Source of the DNA: Lindgomyces ingoldianus
Taxonomy: Eukaryota; Ascomycota; Dothideomycetes; Pleosporales; Lindgomycetaceae
NCBI RefSeq assembly: GCF_010093535.1
Contig: NW_022985179.1
Coordinates: 990,134 to 1,054,133 of the forward strand
Reading direction: 5' to 3'
DNA: 64,000 nt
Part shown: positions 24,810 through 36,117 of the stretch, piece after piece
How positions within the stretch are numbered: position 1 is the first letter of the stretch
Layout of the letters: every line of letters starts with the position of its first letter
The notes under the pieces: model-generated
Seen by the model: the letters and a program-made list of their open reading frames with translations, nothing else
Told to the model about the DNA's origin: nothing
Databases searched by the model: none
Made by a program: the position numbers and the translations under genes

Positions 24810-26906
24810 ATGGATTCAACTTTTCCTTCCCCATCTCCATCGCTCCCAAGAGTCCCCATCGGCATCCCCAACCCTGTTGCCAGCATGCCGCGATACAAGT
24901 GGGTGCCTCTTCAGATTCCCAATGTGGAGAGAACTGTAGCGAGGCCCATCCTTCCTCAAGCGGCTCGGGTGGTGCAGCATGGGAAGTACATTTTCATGTT
25001 CCGGCACCGACGAACGAACCAGATTCTGTATTCTTTCTCTCCCATGCTCAAAGTAAGGAGCACTGCCGTATCGTTGGCCTTTGGTATCTACTAATTGGCC
25101 TAGGATTCACATCTAAAGCAGCTGCCCTTCATCGGCAAGAAATCCGTCCCGGCCGCCATCCGCCCAGACCTCTGGAAAGCATACTGCACAATCACATTTC
25201 CAAGCCCCAATCAAGGCCTCTACGCTTTCCGCAAGTTGCGCGAACTACGCAAACTTCACGAGGCGTATTGGAATAAGGAGGAAAGAACCATCAATGCAGC
25301 CAATGAAACTTCCAAAAGGGAGAAAACGGGAAAAGAGGAGGACGAGGAATTCAACGAAGCAAAGAAGACGGGGCCCAGAACGTTAACAGGTAAAAGGAGA
25401 AAAAATCTAATTATGCACCAGAAAGAGAACGCCGTCGCAGACCTGGCCAAAGTGTTGTTCTTACAGAAGGACCAAGCAAAGCTTATGCAAAAGACGATCG
25501 AGAAAAGGAAACAGGTTCAAGAGGAAGTATTCCAGAACAGGTGGTCAGAAATTGTCAATCTAGCGAGGCTTGCAGAAGACGGTGAGGTTCAGCGGCTGGA
25601 GAGGCAGATTGAGAGCCTTAGGACTCAGTTAGCGAGAAAGACTAGCGAGAAATCGAAGGCGGACATGAAAAACAAGCTGTCAATCCGTCAGCGCCGCCTT
25701 AAAAAATTACTCTGGGCTCAGCGACAAACTGTCATGCATAAGAAGGCGCAGAAAGCTCTAAAGGAAGCCGCGGACTTAGAGCACGAAATAGCGGGAAAGA
25801 AAGCGGAGGAAGCTCTCTTGTTGGAGCTGGATGCAGCTTATGAAATGCAGAAAGAGCAGTTGATAAAGCAGGAAGCAGATCTGGCATTAGCTTTGTCGAT
25901 CCAGTCACGCCGTTATCAGGATTTCCTTAGCAAGATCGAATTCGAAGGAATAGGCCGCAATCAAATTGCGAGGTTGGATCGCGATCAGATTGAGGCGATA
26001 CTTAGGTCCCGACCAGAGGAGTTAGTGGGCTTTAAAAGACAACGAGGGGAGCTTGAAAGCTTAGAAAGACTACAAACTCTTACCAAAAAGGATATTTGGC
26101 ACTTAAAACCCCTTTCGGGTCATTCTAAAACAGAGCAAGAGGTCTTGCAAGCTCAATTATCTGGAGAGCTGCCAAATCATTTGCAGGAAGAGCGAATAAG
26201 CCTACTTGAACTCAAACTTCGGTCCGAAGAGTGGCGAAAGGATTTGATATTGATGGAAGAGGATACCGATGCGGACATCAAGCTCAGGCAGGGCTGGAAG
26301 CAAGGTCGCGTTTCCGAAGAGCGCATATGGAAAGGAGAAATGCAACAGCGCTTGGAACTGCTTTCCATGGAAGAGGCCCCACAGCGCCTACAAATCCTAC
26401 ACAAGCTTGCCACCGTGCAAAAGGACATACGGCGTTTTCAGCGTCAAATAAGCAGTCTGCTTCCAAACTCCAAAATTCATGATCACATTTCTCCCCTCCT
26501 CCACAACCCCGTCGCTCGGTCGCTCGTTCCGAAAAGCCTTTTGAGTCCTCTCCAAGCGCCCTTCACATTAGAAGGCGTCACAATTGAGTGGTCGGATGTA
26601 TACGACGCGGAATGGGCAGATCAATGGCCTGAGGAGGTTGTGCATGACCATGTTGGAATGGTTAAGAGGGACCGATTCGTGCCAATTCCAAATACGTATA
26701 GGATACCCCCTCAGTACCCACTTACAGAACAGGAGTTATTACAGAAGTTTCTGGAGATGGCTTCATCCGAAAATGGAAATTCTAGCAAGGTGGTCAACGT
26801 GCCCCTCGTAGTACAGGAGGAGCCAGTCGCTGCAAACTCACAGAAAACAGGTATTTGGAAGTACCTTCCTGATATCAGGAAACCATTCACTCGCGCAACC
26901 GCTTGA
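24810..26906 (+). CDS. MHR1: Mitochondrial large ribosomal subunit protein mL67/Mhr1
   Basis: Two exons, 24810-25052 and 25104-26906, give 681 aa. The N-terminal part carries the Mhr1 family core: RYKWVPLQIPNVERTVARPI, HGKYIFMFRHRRTNQILYSF, then after the intron LPFIGKKSVPAAIRPDLWKA and LYAFRKLRELRKLHE. In yeast Mhr1 is both a mitoribosomal protein (mL67) and a factor in mtDNA recombination. An internal Met at 24885 (MPRYKWVPLQ) is an alternative start. Residues about 150-520 form a very long charged coiled coil (E, K, Q, R), which makes the protein about three times as long as I recall for yeast Mhr1. The C-terminal part returns to mixed composition (EGVTIEWSDVYDAEWADQWP). Confidence 0.8.
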
Positions 26907-27272
26907 TTCTGTGGCAACGTTGCAGGAGATGTTGGAGACCGAAATCATGTATTATGTTACATCAACATTGTACTATGCGAAGCCTGTAGCACTATATATT
27001 TCTTAGTTCTTGTTATTCATGGTAATGGAACTGATCGCCTTTGCAAAGACGTAGTCCTGTAGTATGTTCCAGGGCAGGGAAATTGGTGTGTTAGCGAGGA
27101 CGGATCCAACGTCGCTCTGCGACCAATCAAGACCTCGGGAGGGCGCAAATGAGTCACGTGCAGGCGCGCAAGCCCCAAGCCCCAAGGTCTCTCGGACGTG
27201 GTCCACATTCATCATCACGACAACACATTCAACAACAGTGGTAAACGCCATTTTTCATCGTTCATACTTAAG
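26907..27272. other. Intergenic between MHR1 and fta4
   Basis: 366 bp, same-strand neighbours; it contains the fta4 promoter. Nothing else was seen. Confidence 0.5.
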
Positions 27273-28323
27273 ATGGCCCACAATCCTACTGTCGCTGAGC
27301 GTAAGACCAAGTTTCTCCGCACCCAGGACCGCTTTCTTTCCCGCCGTATTACGCCGAGTGAGAAAGCGATCGATGTCGCGAGACAAGCAGGTATTCACGA
27401 TGGAGTGTTTAGAGATGTTATGACCAAAGTTAAGTTGTTTCCACGCTTTCAGAATCGATACTTATAGGTTTTTTCTTCTCCTAAAGCATAGAAGATCGCT
27501 AGATTGATCGCAAGCACTCTCTGCGAAGATACATCTTTTTCTGATGGTCGTTCCTTCGTTGCATAGCTGATAATTGTATAGTCAACCAAAATCTGAAACG
27601 TCATTCGAGGATCGTGCACAACCTACAAGCTATCAATAGCATTGTTCAGCAGATAGATGATCTGTATTGGAGCAGCGGCGCTGCGAGCCTCGACGATGAT
27701 GCCGAAACTGCTACCGATGCGGGAGGCGAGGATAGTAACACTTTGTATCAGGGAGATGATTTGACTGTGGACAAGTAAGCTTTCAATTTCACATACCCCT
27801 CTCAAAGATCGCGCTTTTTTGCCTCAACTACTCTTTCATACCTCCGCTTGCGACCTAAGGGCTTTCCATGCCAGTGATGATGAGACCTAACTGACTTAGG
27901 AACATCTCCAAGCTTCCTCCGATATGGGACACATCTGCGGACCATCTGGCTTCTGTTGGGAATGAGGATCAAAACGCGGGTCAGGATGACTATATTGCCG
28001 TTGTAACCCGCCTTCAAGATCTATCTGCGAAACGTCTGACCATACAGCAAAAACTCAACACCTACCGAGCCCTTCTCTCGCTTCTAGATCCATATCGCAG
28101 CCCCCAGGAGAACGTGCAGCCAAACATAGCCACCCAGAAAGGACCGCTGGTTCCAGAATTAATGAAGACCCGAACATTCGCAATTCGAGTAGCTGGAAGA
28201 ATCAGTGAGAGGTTTGGAGATGTGCAAGTTTCTGCTACGGCAGAAGAAGATGACGGTTCGGGTGTGGTTATGGGTGAAGATGACGGAAAGACCAAACTAG
28301 AAAATATTCTGTCCGGGTGGTAA
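27273..28323 (+). CDS. fta4: Kinetochore protein Fta4 (Sim4/CENP-U-type)
   Basis: Three exons, 27273-27390, 27582-27774 and 27900-28323, sum to 735 nt (244 aa). The opening AERKTKFLRTQDRFLSRRIT and the helix RHSRIVHNLQAINSIVQQID followed by DLYW match my memory of the fungal Fta4 family, subunits of the inner-kinetochore Sim4 complex. The middle is acidic (SLDDDAETATDAGGEDS) and the C-terminal half helical (VVTRLQDLSAKRLTIQQKLN). The first donor is uncertain: GTATTC at 27391 keeps the frame, but protein likeness would favour including GIHDGVFRDVMTK up to 27428, where the phase fails by one base. This is the last gene before the AT-rich block. Confidence 0.65.
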
Positions 28324-28538
28324 GAGGTCATAGACAGGGATCATAGCATAAGGGGCTATTTCAGGTACCTGCCTGGTGTTGCCATTGCACAGGTTAGGCA
28401 TTGAACTTTTAATTACAGAACACTCTCGCACACCGTGTAACATGATAGGGGTGTGTTTGGTCTAGCAAACCTCTTTCCAGAAGACTAATGTCTATCTCAA
28501 ATCCCAAAACAGGTTATTATATACCACAGAACATCACC

Positions 28539-28548
28539 ATGGTGAGTT
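28539..28548 (+). other. Possible orphan start codon plus splice donor
   Basis: ATG at 28539-28541 in CACCATG context is followed directly by GTGAGTTC, a good donor. An ATG-only first exon is known in fungal genes. Nothing coding follows before the AT-rich block begins at about 28590. It may be chance or a gene cut by transposons. Confidence 0.15.
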
Positions 28549-28723
28549 CGCTCTCTTGAACCTCTTCCAGGCCTATAGAAAATGTTAAGCGGATATTAAA
28601 TTATGTCTTAAGATTAATTAAAGCACAGGAGCACTTTCCGCGATTCTCACCCATGCACTAGTAGGATCGCCGCTATTTAGTTTGGTTTTGTACAGCATTG
28701 CGAAGAACAATTAATTCTAAATA

Positions 28724-29017
28724 ACATACACTACAGGCAAGTTGCTTACACACCTAAGTTGCTTACTTTTACTAAGACTCTACTAAACTACTCTTTTACA
28801 CTAATGTAAGGACAGAGCTCTGTACCACTGCGCTAATACAACTAAAAAGGTGCGAATAATCAACTAACAGTTAATCTTGCGTACAGAATAGTATATATAC
28901 CTATTGCACGTAAGCGCTATCTTAGCCTTACAACTAATGCATTCCTAACAACACTACTTAGATGTGCTAAAAGAATATTAGATATAGCTTATACTTTAGG
29001 CTTTTAAATAAGACATA
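28724..29017. mobile_element. Family C DNA-transposon end, left arm (continues at 32621)
   Basis: Begins ACATACACTACAGGCAAGTT after a TA. The same terminal sequence, inverted, ends at 36616, and a third copy ends at 35762. The arm is interrupted by element B after 29017 and continues from 32621 to about 33009; together the arm is inverted relative to 36118-36616 for roughly 490 bp. It carries AAGTTGCTTA at 28739 and 28756. Confidence 0.75.
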
Positions 29018-29310
29018 ACGTACCTAACAGGTTAGCCGGCCACACAGGTTAGCCGACCACTTTTGCTAAGCCTCTACCACACTCTACCTATCTACATAAT
29101 GCCTTAACAACAACACTAGATTAAATTTTCTAAAAAACATTAAATATAGCTTACTTTTTAAGCTTTTAAATAAGACTTAAAACTTTTTTTATAACATGCT
29201 ATAGCTATTTATAATGTCTTTTACATAACACTAAGTAATTAACGCGCTAGACAGCCTTTAGAAGCAGAATGCTAGCCTAAATTAAGAAATCTAACTAAGC
29301 TTAAAAAAAA

Positions 29311-30150
29311 NNNNNNNNNNNNNNNNNNNNNNNNNNNNNNNNNNNNNNNNNNNNNNNNNNNNNNNNNNNNNNNNNNNNNNNNNNNNNNNNNNNNNNNNNN
29401 NNNNNNNNNNNNNNNNNNNNNNNNNNNNNNNNNNNNNNNNNNNNNNNNNNNNNNNNNNNNNNNNNNNNNNNNNNNNNNNNNNNNNNNNNNNNNNNNNNNN
29501 NNNNNNNNNNNNNNNNNNNNNNNNNNNNNNNNNNNNNNNNNNNNNNNNNNNNNNNNNNNNNNNNNNNNNNNNNNNNNNNNNNNNNNNNNNNNNNNNNNNN
29601 NNNNNNNNNNNNNNNNNNNNNNNNNNNNNNNNNNNNNNNNNNNNNNNNNNNNNNNNNNNNNNNNNNNNNNNNNNNNNNNNNNNNNNNNNNNNNNNNNNNN
29701 NNNNNNNNNNNNNNNNNNNNNNNNNNNNNNNNNNNNNNNNNNNNNNNNNNNNNNNNNNNNNNNNNNNNNNNNNNNNNNNNNNNNNNNNNNNNNNNNNNNN
29801 NNNNNNNNNNNNNNNNNNNNNNNNNNNNNNNNNNNNNNNNNNNNNNNNNNNNNNNNNNNNNNNNNNNNNNNNNNNNNNNNNNNNNNNNNNNNNNNNNNNN
29901 NNNNNNNNNNNNNNNNNNNNNNNNNNNNNNNNNNNNNNNNNNNNNNNNNNNNNNNNNNNNNNNNNNNNNNNNNNNNNNNNNNNNNNNNNNNNNNNNNNNN
30001 NNNNNNNNNNNNNNNNNNNNNNNNNNNNNNNNNNNNNNNNNNNNNNNNNNNNNNNNNNNNNNNNNNNNNNNNNNNNNNNNNNNNNNNNNNNNNNNNNNNN
30101 NNNNNNNNNNNNNNNNNNNNNNNNNNNNNNNNNNNNNNNNNNNNNNNNNN
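29311..30150. other. Assembly gap (840 N)
   Basis: A run of 840 N. The sequence on both sides is transposon DNA of element B, so the gap is probably repeat-caused; its size may be an estimate. Confidence 1.
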
Positions 30151-31818
30151 CTTGCAGCGCTGTGCGCGCGCTGCGCTGCTTTTAGCAGTTAACTCCTTCT
30201 AAGGCATTTTACTACCTCTTACTATACTAGTAAGCTTTTAAGTACTTAACTTAAAGCTTTAATAACTTGTTAAAGTTTCTCTTTTCTAAATTTACTTTTT
30301 TTTACACTACTTACACTTTATAGCTGCCTTACAGGCTCTTTCTAAAGTAGCTGCTTAATTATGCTATAAAACAGCAACATAAGCTATTTTAGTAGCGCCC
30401 TTACTTAGCTGCTTTGCTAGATTAAGTATAGTAAAAGAAAATAAATTTTAATGCTTTTAAATCTAATTATATAGTAAAGTTAACTAAGCTTTAACCTTAT
30501 AAAAATTACTAAGTGTTTAAGCCTTCTAGGTAGTATTTAGTAGTAAAGTAGCTAGCTAATTAGGTAGCTATATATTAAGCTTTAAAAGCACTAGCTCTAG
30601 GTTAAATAGAACTAGTCCTGTAGCTTTAAAGCCTGCGTAGATATTATCTATTATAATTAAGCAACTAAATGCTGCCTTAAAGGCTAGTAAAAAGGTTAGC
30701 TTATTAATATAGTTAATTTAGTAGTAGATTAACTAGCTAATCTTAGTACTGTACGCGCGCTTTAACAGCAAAAAGCAGCTAACGTTAAGCAGCTGTAGAA
30801 TATGTAACGCGTGTACTAGCATACAGAGCGCTATAATACACCTCTGCTTACAGAGCTCTAAGAATTTAATAGAGTAATAGCTCTTATAGCTATTAAAAAT
30901 AAGCAGCTACTATAAGCCTACTAAGCAATTTTTTATATGCAAATTAAAGTGCTCTAGCTATGTAATTCTATGTTTATTAGTTATCTAGCTATTATTGCTA
31001 ACACTAATAGCCTAGTCTTTTAGTATATTTTTATTTTTATACTAAGCAGATAGGTAATGCTTGCCTTTAAAGATTATGTATAAAGGTATTGCCTACCTAT
31101 CTGTGTTAATGCCTGTAATAACTGTCACCTATTTACAGTTACTTAGCTGTATAGCCTTTAGCTAATTATGTCTATCTGTGCCTATAATAACTATTTAGCT
31201 TAATATAACCCCTATCTAAAAGCCTGTCTTATTAAAATTATATATGTTCTAATCTATAATGCTGTACTTTAATTATGTAGCCTTTATAAGCTTAAACTAC
31301 TTACTTATAATTACTAGATCTTTACATTTTGCTTATTAGTAATTATATAGTTAGCTAAAGTAGGTTTTAACTGCTAGTGTACGCGCAACAAAGTTAGATA
31401 GCTAGTTAATACCTGCTAGTAGAGCGCTGCGCTTAGTAAGAAGCTTGTTAGCCATCTCTTGTACAGCACCTAGAGTAGGCGCAAATCCTTAGGAATCTAG
31501 ATTAAGTATATGCTTAATAATTACCTCCTTTTCTAGCTTTGTAAGCTTCTTGTTATTAGCTGTACAGTCGCGTTGCATAGTTATCTCTGCGTGTTGTTAG
31601 CAGAGAGCTATTTAATTAACATTATAGAGTGCTGCAGCACGCCTCTTAGTTAAAGACGCGTCTCTATTAAAAGCTTAAATAGCTAGGTTAATTCTAGCCT
31701 CTTTTAAAGATAATTAATTATATAGTTGTTAATGCATTGTGGTTAGTAGTAGGTTAGCTGCGTTTTAGTGGTGGGGCGGAACACTCGCTTGTGTTGAACA
31801 TTCGCTTGTGGACCATGT
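30151..31818. mobile_element. Family D DNA-transposon copy, left end lost in the gap
   Basis: The right terminus ends GGACCATGT at 31818, followed by TA. Reading inward on the other strand it shows ACAAGCGA.TGTTC twice, 17 bp apart (31779 and 31796 on the plus strand). The interior is homologous to element A: both contain CTGTCTTATTAAA and matching blocks around 30711-30840 versus 61018-61140. A transposase is not readable. The other end should lie inside the N gap. Confidence 0.65.
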
Positions 31819-33009
31819 TATAAGCGCTAAGCTAAAAATCTTATATATAACTAAATTACTTATATTATAAAACTTAAGTTTCTACTATGCTTTATACACG
31901 CCTATAATGTAGTAATTACTTTTAGTAATATTTAAAGAGGGTTTTAAGGCGCTAGTTTAGTTTTATTTAACCTAAAATAAGTTAAAATAGCTTTTAATAT
32001 TTAGTTATATACTTTATTACTACTACTACTTATTAATAATAAGCTTTAGTAGTTGTAAACTCTAAGTAATACTTTTAAATTTAAGTTATAATTAATGCTT
32101 ATAAAAGTAAGAATTTAGAGGTATATAGATAGCTTACTAACATCTATAATAAAAGCTTTTAAAAAAGTCTTAAAAAGGGCAGCAATTATTATGCATAAGC
32201 TAGTGTTAGTATAAAATAAAATTATAAAGCTTTAAGCAGTAAATAAGGCTGCTATATAATGTAAATTACATAAAAGAAAGCAGATTTAAGTAAAAAAAAC
32301 TTTAATAGTTAAAAATAAAGCTTATCTAACTACTTTAAAGAGGTTTAGAGCGCGTAGTAATAGAAAAAAGCTAAAAACATAGGTGCACACTAAAGAAGGT
32401 AAGCTAAGTTAAAGGTAATGTAGGCAGTGCAATTAGACTAGGCATAACTTGCGTATGTGTAAAAAAGTAGTAGAAGTAGACTTTAAATAATATCTTATGT
32501 TATATTACTTTATATAGGGCTAAAGTAGGCTGTTTTGCGCTAGAATAGAGTGGTTTTAGTAGAGGCTTAGCAAAAGTGGCCGGCCAACCTGTGTAGCCAG
32601 CCAACCTGTTAGGTACGTTAACACTTTTAAAGTAACATGCTACAGCTATATATAAAGTTTTTTAAAAGATAATAAATAACTAATATACTAAGTAACTTTT
32701 ATAAGCTAATTCCATAGCTAACTTATAAAGGCTAAATAATAACATAAAGTAGGTAATTATTAAGCACATAATTAAGCTACATATGTAAGGATTTTCTTCT
32801 TAGCTAGCAGCTATAGCTAATATAGCTAATTCTTTCACACTAAGCATAATCTAGGCTATGTTAGCATAAACTAGCCTAGTATGTTTATAAAGTGTTATTT
32901 AAAGCTTAAAGTAAAGTTTTAAGTATAAGTATAGTTAGTAGATATCTAGCCTATTATAAAGCCTATTTTATTAAAGTTGTCTATGTTATTATTTTAGATG
33001 CTATACTTA

Positions 33010-33298
33010 TGTAACAATTCTCATGAATTGTTCCATCTCGGGTAGCCCAGAACCTATCTGAAGGGTCCCTGTATCGGCCCCGACCCTGACTCGGCCTGGC
33101 CCCGACCCTGACTCGACCTAGCCCTAACTCTGCCCTGCCCCCTGCTGTTACCTCTATTCTCTTATGTATTTAGTTGCACCTCTTTCCTGTAGCTAGCTTA
33201 GTAGTTTTCTAATATCCTTTGTACAAGGCCTATAGGTGTTAATAGAATTCCTAGGTTATTAAGTCCCTAAACACTTTTATATGCCTTTAAGTAGATTT
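33010..33298 (+). repeat. LTR family 2 fragment, 5' part
   Basis: Starts TGTAACAATTCTCATGAATT and matches 52569-52819 through GCCTYTAAGTAGATT. It stops exactly where the family 1 LTR begins at 33299. Terminal TG and a shared family 3' end (GTTACA) support an LTR. Confidence 0.7.
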
Positions 33299-33729
33299 TG
33301 TTACGGTCTACAGTTAGACCAGCGTAACTCCACCAGCGGTGCTCCACAATCTAGCCGAGTTAGGGCAGGGCTCGCTTATGAACCAGTTGGAGGACACGGA
33401 GGCAGCGCAGCTGCCTGCGGTGATGGAGGAGTGCGTTGTCTAATAGGAAAACAGGCTACAAATCTAACAAGTCTAAGAGAGCTTATAAAGCTCTTCTTAG
33501 CAGGCTTACATAAACTTATCCTACTTGCCTTAGCACTTTCTATATATGTATATAGTTTAAACCTTAAACAACCTTTAAAAAGTGTGTTTAATATTTAGTT
33601 TATTTTTTACATAGACTAAGTAGCATTTAGCTTTTTAAAAAGCTATAATACTATTTATATATCTTATACTATATATACCTCTAACCTTGTCTAACAGGAC
33701 TGTTTAACCCTAGCTACTATACTGCTGCA
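33299..33729 (+). repeat. Truncated LTR of the gypsy element (family 1)
   Basis: Begins TGTTACGGTCTACAGTTAGA and aligns with the complete 5' LTR at 52969-53584 up to the word CTGCTGCA, then breaks off. The small ORF at 33281-33598 lies wholly within this LTR and is not a gene. A different sequence with an LTR-like start (TGTGACGG) begins at 33730. Confidence 0.75.
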
Positions 33730-35240
33730 TGTGACGGTCCTACGCAGAGAGCTCTGTCGCGCGTCACATGACGAGCTGCCCGTGCAGCCAATCAGGATAT
33801 AGAGGGTGCGACTAGCGCAACGCTATTAGTTTGCTTAGCGCTAGCGTCCTTGCTAGCGCCTTAGCACTGTAAGCACTTTTTTTATAGAGCTACTCTTAAA
33901 GCTCCTTTTCTTCTCTTTATTTTAGTGTAGCTAAAATAAAGCTAACTTACTCTACCTTACTTCTTTAGCTTTATATAGTAGTAGAGATAGTACTTATTAT
34001 TATATTATACTAAAATTATTTTATTTAGCTAAAAAATAGTAACATAATATCTAGGTCTACTATATAGTTAGCTTTAAAAGCTTAATCTACTAACTAACTC
34101 TTACTTAGACAAATTTACTAGTATAACTAAGCTAAGCTTTAGTTTGTTAATAATAGCTATCTACTTTAAAGCCCTAGTTAGGCTAGGCAACTATAAAAGT
34201 AATACTAAGTAATAATTAAATTATTATACTTTATTAAAAAGCTTTAAGCTAAGAGTGCTGCTACTCTAGTTTAAATTAACTATAAGAGAGGGGCCTACTG
34301 TACTAACTACTACTGCAACAACGCAAAGAGAGCTGCAGGCTCTGTACAAACCTACGTACAAACCTACTACTAATTAACTATTAGCCCTACTGTCACTAGA
34401 CCTAGGGCTTACACTATACTATACCTCTGCAGACTGCTAGATCCTAGAGTAGAGGGAAAAAGCTAAGAGCACTAGAATAAAAAAGCTATTAAAGATTAAA
34501 ATATACATTAATTCTACTACGTAGCCTACTAGCAACACCTATACGCCTAAACTAAGGACGCTGCTATGCTAGGCTTAGTTCTACACTAATAATGTGTTTA
34601 AGAAGGACTATGCTATTAAGACTACACACACGCGCGCTTAGTAAGCTAAAAAAGCACTATTATTTTAAATAAAGGCTATTACTTAGAGTACTACTAATTA
34701 TAATTTAATTAGCCTCTGCTTAGACCTACTAAACCTTATAGCTGCAGATTATATAATTATAGTAAATAAGCTACTATAGTAGTTATTAAAAGTGTAAGCT
34801 TATTAAAACTATACTAATACTCTTACTAAAGTAGTTAATATAGTAGAAGCTAAGTAAGTAAAAGTTAGTAAAAAGCTATAAAAGCTTTAAAGCTTACTAA
34901 ATAAAACTTTTAAATACTTAGCTAATTATAAAAATAAAGTTAAAAGACTTAAAGCTACTACTACACTAGTATGTAATTAATTATTTTTCTTAGATAAAGC
35001 TTATTAAGCGCTAAAAAGCACACTTATACTAACTATACTAAAAAAGTAACTATAATTTAACCTAGCTATGCTAAAAACACCTAACTTTTTTATATTAGCA
35101 CTATAAGCTAGAGAGCTAGGCTAAAACTATTAGCTAAAGCAGAGAATTTGCCTAAGTTTATAAGTAAAAATAATGTTAAATTTAATTACTAAAAAAACCT
35201 TTTAATAAGTAAGCTACTTTATAACATAGACTACTACATA
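33730..35240. repeat. Degenerate element, probably LTR-retroelement remnant
   Basis: Starts TGTGACGGTCCTACGC, a GC-richer opening of about 110 bp, then decays into stop-rich AT-rich sequence. The TG start abutting a broken LTR suggests a third LTR family. No partner LTR end or protein motif was found. Confidence 0.4.
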
Positions 35241-35365
35241 CTAGGCTAGTTTATGCAAACATAACCTAGGCTAGTTTATGCAAACATAACCTAGGCTAGT
35301 TTATGCAAACATAACCTAGGCTAGTTTATGCAAACATAACCTAGGCTAGTTTATGCAAACATAGC
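35241..35365. repeat. 25-bp tandem repeat, five copies
   Basis: Unit starting CTAGGCTAGTTTATGCAAAC (25 bp) begins at 35241, 35266, 35291, 35316 and 35341, essentially identical. Single relatives occur in the family C arms (about 32860-32885 inverted, and 36196-36220), so the array arose by amplification of a family C internal sequence. Units abut with no spacers. Confidence 0.95.
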
Positions 35366-35762
35366 CTAGATTACGCTTAGCGCACAAAGAATTAGCTATA
35401 TTAGCTATAAATGCTATCTAAGGGGAAATTCCTTGCGCATATAGCTTAAGTATAGTTTTAATAATCACCTGCTTCTTTTTATTACCTAGCCTTTATAATT
35501 TAGCTATAGAATTAGCTTATAAAGGTTGTCTAGCGCTATAGTTATTTATTATCTTTTATAGGACCTTACACATAGCTATAGCACATTTCTTTAAGAGTTT
35601 TATGTCTTATTTAAAAGCCTAGAGCGTAAGCTGTATCTAACGTTCTTTTAGCGCGTCTAAGTAGTGTTGTGGGGAATGCATTAGTGTAGAAAGGGTAGTT
35701 TAGTAGGGTCTTGGCAAAAGTAAGCAACTCAGGTGTGTGAGCAACTCGCCCGTGAAGTACGT
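35366..35762. mobile_element. Second copy of the family C right end
   Basis: Direct duplicate of about 36220-36616, diverged by transitions and less AT-rich. It ends CCCGTGAAGTACGT at 35762 before TA, with AAGTTGCTTA-like motifs in inverted orientation. Confidence 0.7.
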
Positions 35763-35788
35763 TATAGGACTACTATAAAGGGGGATAA

Positions 35789-35989
35789 TGTAAGGCTAGA
35801 TGTTCTAGAACAGGCTAGTATAGCCTTACCTAACCTGTTTAGAGGTTGTATGACCTGTGCTTTGTATATAAGCATAAATCCTAATAAGTAAGGCTTAGTA
35901 GCAATTTGTCTCTCTTACAATACACTCCTATCTTTCTCTAAAAGCTTGCTCTCAGTGCTATTTGTGCTACTTACCATCCCATCTTTACA
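35789..35989 (+). repeat. 201-bp LTR, mutated copy
   Basis: Starts TGTAAGGCTAGATGTT and ends CATCCCATCTTTACA. It is the same length as the clean copy at 51051-51251 (opposite strand) and differs from it only by transitions as far as I could align by eye. No matching 5-bp flanks are seen here. Confidence 0.85.
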
Positions 35990-36096
35990 TATAGGTGTTA
36001 ATAGCATTCCCAGGTTCTAAGTCCCCACGCACTTCTATATGCCTCTAAGTAGATTCCCACTGCATTTAGACCTATTGTCTTGCCTGTGCTGTTACA
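35990..36096 (+). repeat. LTR family 2 fragment, 3' part
   Basis: Matches the 3' half of LTR family 2 (GCCTCTAAGTAGATT) and ends TGCCTGTGCTGTTACA. A further inverted copy of the same end starts at 52258. Confidence 0.65.
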
Positions 36097-36117
36097 TTGC
36101 CTACGCTGTTATAAGAT

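Larger units (their letters stand above)
29018..32618. mobile_element. Element B: TA-flanked DNA transposon inside the family C arm
   Basis: Near-perfect terminal inverted repeats of about 65-70 bp begin ACGTACCTAACAGGTT at 29018 and end AACCTGTTAGGTACGT at 32618. TA lies on both sides (29016-29017 and 32619-32620). The inverted family C arm at 36.4 kb shows the empty site, with a single TA where B is inserted. CAGGTTAGCC-type motifs repeat 17 bp apart inside each terminus. The total of 3601 bp includes the N gap and a family D copy. TA duplication and termini suggest Tc1/mariner, pogo/Fot1-like; no readable transposase remains. Confidence 0.8.

Noticed and set aside
33281..33598. 105-codon frame in the first AT-rich block
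   Set aside because: It lies within an LTR copy that matches 52969-53584 and 60089 onward; the other copies do not keep the frame.
35241..35365. Possible CRISPR-like array
   Set aside because: The 25-bp units abut with no spacers and the host is a fungus; it is a plain tandem repeat.
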